Shown piece after piece: positions 61,558 through 64,000 of a DNA stretch of 64,000 nucleotides. Location of the stretch: the NCBI GenBank assembly GCA_047639475.1, contig JBLIOD010000002.1, positions 45,189 through 109,188 on the forward strand. The letters run 5' to 3'. Source of the stretch: JAAELZ01 sp047639475 (GTDB taxonomy: Bacteria > Pseudomonadota > Gammaproteobacteria > Arenicellales > Poriferihabitantaceae). The notes beneath the pieces are model-generated. The model was not told the origin of the DNA and searched no databases. It worked only from the letters and a program-made list of their open reading frames with translations. The position numbers and the translations under genes are program-made. The number at the start of each line of letters is the position of its first letter. Position 1 is the stretch's first letter.

Positions 61558-62967
61558 ATGCCTGTTATTACTCGTTTCCCCCCTAGTCCTACTGGTTCTC
61601 TTCACATTGGCGGAGCGCGAACCGCGCTATTTAATTGGCTATACACCAAGAAGAATAAAGGGAAGATGGTGCTGAGAATTGAAGACACTGATCGAGAACG
61701 GTCAACACAAGAAGCGGTAGATATCATTCTAGAGGGCATGCAATGGCTAAATCTAGATTGGGATGAAGGCCCTTATTACCAAACTCAACGTTTTGATCGC
61801 TATGAAGTGATCACCCAGCAGCTATTGGATGAAGGTAAGGCTTATCATTGTACCTGTAGCAGAGAGCGTCTAGATGAAATGCGCGAAGCACAGATGCAAT
61901 CTGGACTAAAACCTCGCTATGACCAGCGCTGCCGCGACTTAAACTTGCCCGCGAATACGCCTGATGCCGTTATCCGGTTTCGTAACCCCAACGAGGGTGC
62001 CGTGGTGTTCGACGACTTAGTTCGAGGTCGTATAACGGTAGCCAATACTGAGTTGGACGACCTTATTATTGCCAGAACCGATGGCACGCCAACCTATAAC
62101 CTAACGGTTGTGGTGGACGATATGGATATGGAGATGACGCACGTATTACGCGGTGATGACCATATTAATAACACACCACGCCAAATTAACCTGATTCATG
62201 CCCTAGGTGCTAAACCGCCTCTATACGCCCATGTTCCCATGATTTTAGGGGAAGATGGTAAGCGCCTTTCCAAACGTCATGGCGCAGTAAGCGTACTTGA
62301 CTACGATAAGATGGGTGTATTACCCCACGCACTATTAAACTATTTGGTGCGCCTAGGCTGGTCTCACGGCGATCAAGAAATTTTCAGCATTGAGGAAATG
62401 ATTGATTTGTTTGATATTGCGGATGTCAATAAAGCACCGTCCACTTTTAGCATAGATAAGTTGTTGTGGGTGAATCAGCACTACATCAAAGAAGCCAAGG
62501 CTAGCGACTTAGTCGAGGATCTGAGTCAACGATTAGTGAACCGAAACCTAGATGTAAGCAATGGCCCCGCAGTTAGTGATGTATTCACCATGCTGCAAGA
62601 GCGTGCTCAAACGATGGAAGAGATGGCCGACCAATGTCACTACCTTTATAGTGATAACATTGAATATGAAGAGAATGCAGCTAAAAAACACTTACGCCCG
62701 GTTGCGAAAGAAGCCATGGAGAATGCCCTCATTAAGTTAAGCGCGGTACCTGACTGGCGTAGAGAGGCTATAGATGCTGCCCTTAAAGAGACCCTAGAAG
62801 AGCTTGATTTAAAGCTTCCTAAGTTGGCTTTGCCCCTGCGGGTGGCGGTCGCCGGCACAGCGGCAACGCCATCAATTGATTTAACACTGCAAATGGTCGG
62901 TAAGCAGCGCGTATTAGATAGAATGACAACCGCTGTTTCATATATGCAAGCCAGATTAGAAGCTTAA
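61558..62967 (+). CDS. gltX: glutamate-tRNA ligase
   Basis: A 469-residue class I synthetase. HIGH motif in PSPTGSLHIGGARTALFNWL and KMSKS motif KRLSKRHG; Zn-site cysteines in YHCTCSRERL; C-terminal anticodon-binding helical cage. A TAGAAT at 61525-61530 is a possible -10 box. tRNA-Glu, its substrate, is encoded 220 bases downstream together with tRNA-Ala. Confidence 0.97.
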   Translation: MPVITRFPPSPTGSLHIGGARTALFNWLYTKKNKGKMVLRIEDTDRERSTQEAVDIILEGMQWLNLDWDEGPYYQTQRFDRYEVITQQLLDEGKAYHCTCSRERLDEMREAQMQSGLKPRYDQRCRDLNLPANTPDAVIRFRNPNEGAVVFDDLVRGRITVANTELDDLIIARTDGTPTYNLTVVVDDMDMEMTHVLRGDDHINNTPRQINLIHALGAKPPLYAHVPMILGEDGKRLSKRHGAVSVLDYDKMGVLPHALLNYLVRLGWSHGDQEIFSIEEMIDLFDIADVNKAPSTFSIDKLLWVNQHYIKEAKASDLVEDLSQRLVNRNLDVSNGPAVSDVFTMLQERAQTMEEMADQCHYLYSDNIEYEENAAKKHLRPVAKEAMENALIKLSAVPDWRREAIDAALKETLEELDLKLPKLALPLRVAVAGTAATPSIDLTLQMVGKQRVLDRMTTAVSYMQARLEA

Positions 62968-63009
62968 AAATCAAGTGCAAAAATAAACGGTTTTTTTGCG
63001 ATAATCTGC

Positions 63010-63038
63010 TTGACCAAAACGCCCGAAATCCGTAAAGT
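63010..63038 (+). promoter_or_regulatory. predicted stable-RNA promoter for tRNA-Ala/tRNA-Glu
   Basis: TTGACC (63010-63015), 17-base spacer, TAAAGT (63033-63038), then a GC-rich discriminator (ACGCGCC), the pattern of growth-rate- and ppGpp-controlled tRNA promoters. Start expected near 63045. Confidence 0.65.
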
Positions 63039-63052
63039 ACGCGCCTCTTTTG

Positions 63053-63128
63053 GGGGCCATAGCTCAGCTGGGAGAGCGCAACACTGGCAGTGTTGAGGTC
63101 GGCGGTTCGATCCCGCCTGGCTCCACCA
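63053..63128 (+). tRNA. tRNA-Ala(GGC)
   Basis: A 76-base cloverleaf with encoded CCA: acceptor GGGGCCA/TGGCTCC (one G-U), D arm GCTC/GAGC, anticodon stem CAACA/TGTTG with loop CTGGCAG (anticodon GGC), T arm GGCGG/CCGCC. Confidence 0.97.
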
Positions 63129-63185
63129 GACTTCTTGAACGAAGGCTACCAAAAGATAGTGAAGACCTAGCTTCACGCACGATGC

Positions 63186-63262
63186 GTCCCCATCGTCTAG
63201 TCGGCCTAGGACACCGCCCTTTCACGGCGGCGACAGGGGTTCGAATCCCCTTGGGGACGCCA
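63186..63262 (+). tRNA. tRNA-Glu(TTC)
   Basis: A 77-base cloverleaf with encoded CCA: acceptor GTCCCCA/TGGGGAC, anticodon stem CCGCC/GGCGG with loop CTTTCAC (anticodon TTC), T arm AGGGG/CCCCT with TTCGAAT. Co-transcribed with tRNA-Ala 57 bases upstream. Confidence 0.97.
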
Positions 63263-63270
63263 TTACAATC

Positions 63271-63300
63271 AAAGACTTACAGTTATGTAGGTCTTTTTTT
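63271..63300 (+). terminator. Rho-independent terminator after tRNA-Glu
   Basis: AAAGACTTACA, GTTA loop, TGTAGGTCTTT (one G-U), continuing as a TTTTTTT run. It ends the tRNA-Ala/tRNA-Glu transcript. Confidence 0.9.
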
Positions 63301-63303
63301 GTG

Positions 63304-63331
63304 CCTATTTGTTACCTATTTGTTACCTATT
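63304..63331 (+). repeat. two and a half tandem copies of an 11-bp unit
   Basis: CCTATTTGTTA occurs twice in tandem and then CCTATT, directly after the tRNA-Glu terminator. Confidence 0.9.
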
Positions 63332-63630
63332 GATTTAGATAGCTCTCTTATTGCTTGGGCTAAAAAGGAAATATGAAGGCGATAATGATACAGAGCATGA
63401 TTCGCTTTTCCCTGTGAGCCATCCCATATAAAAAAGAGCTCAAAGGCTTTGTATTCACATCCAACTAATTACACCCCTTTTATCGCACTGCACCTTCGAT
63501 ACTACCTCTGAGAGTAGGGTGATCCCTGAGCTTCGCTAGAAGCCACAAACCATCATCTGATGCGTTGGTAGGGTTCAATGCTTAGAGCAGCTGTGCGCAC
63601 GCCTACAGTGCTCTCCATCATGCCAAGTCA

Positions 63631-63660
63631 GCCAGGGCAAAAGAGCCTTGGCTTTTATTT
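63631..63660 (+). terminator. terminator-like hairpin in the terminal non-coding region
   Basis: GCCAGGGC, AAAAGA loop, GCCTTGGC (8 bp with one G-U), then TTTTATTT. No upstream open frame explains it. Confidence 0.55.
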
Positions 63661-64000
63661 GCAATGCTCTCGATCATGCATCACTTCCATTAGTAGTCTC
63701 TTACCCTGAAGGTGCTTTTAATCGACCAATTTTGCTCATAGAACTGCTTCTGGTAGGGTAGCTAGGGGTAGTACGTAATAGCTGCTATTTGGGCCATTAA
63801 AATGGCCTTCCTGCCCCTTCTACGACCCCTCACACATACTACTTAGTAATCCGTTCACATCCACTTGCTAGTTAGTGGTGGATCCTAACTACCTCAAGTA
63901 TTCTAGCTTCTAAGCAATGCAGGATGAATGGCTCTGAACCAACTAAGGTAAATACCTAAACCCTTAACTACTTGCTCTATCGACTGTCAGCTAATGGCCC

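Larger units (their letters stand above)
63301..64000. other. 700-base region without a recognisable gene
   Basis: Both strands lack any open frame resembling a protein. It contains the 11-bp tandem repeat, a terminator-like hairpin at 63631-63660 and an inverted repeat GGCCATT/AATGGCC at 63792-63807. It could be an intergenic spacer, the worn end of an integrated element beside tRNA-Glu, or an RNA gene. Confidence 0.5.

Noticed and set aside
63050..63376. Open frame MGAIAQLGERNTGSVEVGG across the tRNA genes
   Set aside because: It is the translation of tRNA-Ala and tRNA-Glu; a well-known spurious ORF type.

Overview
The window is a stretch of chromosome from a gammaproteobacterium, probably marine and aerobic. 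The evidence is gene content and order: queG-tsaE-amiB-mutL-miaA, thrS-infC-rpmI-rplT-pheST-ihfA-merR, rlmN-pilF-rodZ-hisS-yfgM-bamB-der and guaBA-tadA all follow the gammaproteobacterial arrangement. Moderate GC, fatty-acid oxidation genes and a sulfur-trafficking cluster do not point to a well-known enteric or Pseudomonas genome. I cannot name the genus.

Layout. 1-7376 (minus): a lipid catabolism block, yiiX-like/fadE/fadI/fadJ (fadJ runs off the left edge), preceded by ygfZ. 7413-12352: a small monooxygenase-like gene, a Tat-exported MsrB-like protein and a large secreted metzincin-type protease with thrombospondin type 3 repeats. 12475-16270: a compact dsrEFHCMK cluster with no dsrAB before it and no dsrLJOPN after it; key cysteines identify these genes as Dsr-type rather than E. 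coli Tus-type. 16290-20895: a small membrane protein, a DUF2520 dehydrogenase-like gene, an exported rhodanese, and a rubrerythrin/CCG iron-sulfur protein/DUF3501 operon. 20955-23319 (minus): a zinc-ribbon class III cyclase fused to a P-loop ATPase, with a small unknown partner.

23414-38694 holds the queG/tsaE/amiB/mutL/miaA group, a TPR protein, a PCu(A)C copper chaperone, tRNA-Val and the thrS-to-ihfA translation operon. infC starts with the rare codon ATA, and a strong terminator lies between rplT and pheS. 38768-39065 carries tRNA-Pro(GGG); the 3' end of this tRNA and its downstream flank are duplicated 183 bp further on, around a unit of three hairpins. 39263-51044 contains a permease, trmJ, an isolated iscA, mtaB, ndk and the rlmN-to-der cluster (ispG is not in its usual place). 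51077-54158 (minus) has an MFS carrier, xseA and a small lipoprotein. 54370-57842 is guaB-guaA-tadA. 57886-62967 has a TPR/Sel1 membrane protein, yciB-yciI-bolA, a LexA-fold gene that has lost both catalytic residues, and gltX. tRNA-Ala(GGC) and tRNA-Glu(TTC) follow, and the last 700 bp have no recognisable gene.

How the genes fit together: the sulfur-related genes (DsrE/F/H sulfur-carrier proteins, DsrC, DsrMK membrane thiol-disulfide reductase, exported rhodanese) lie beside peroxide and redox defence genes, which suggests persulfide or trisulfide handling coupled to the quinone pool. Most of the remainder is housekeeping: tRNA charging and modification, ribosome components, GMP synthesis, mismatch repair and envelope assembly.
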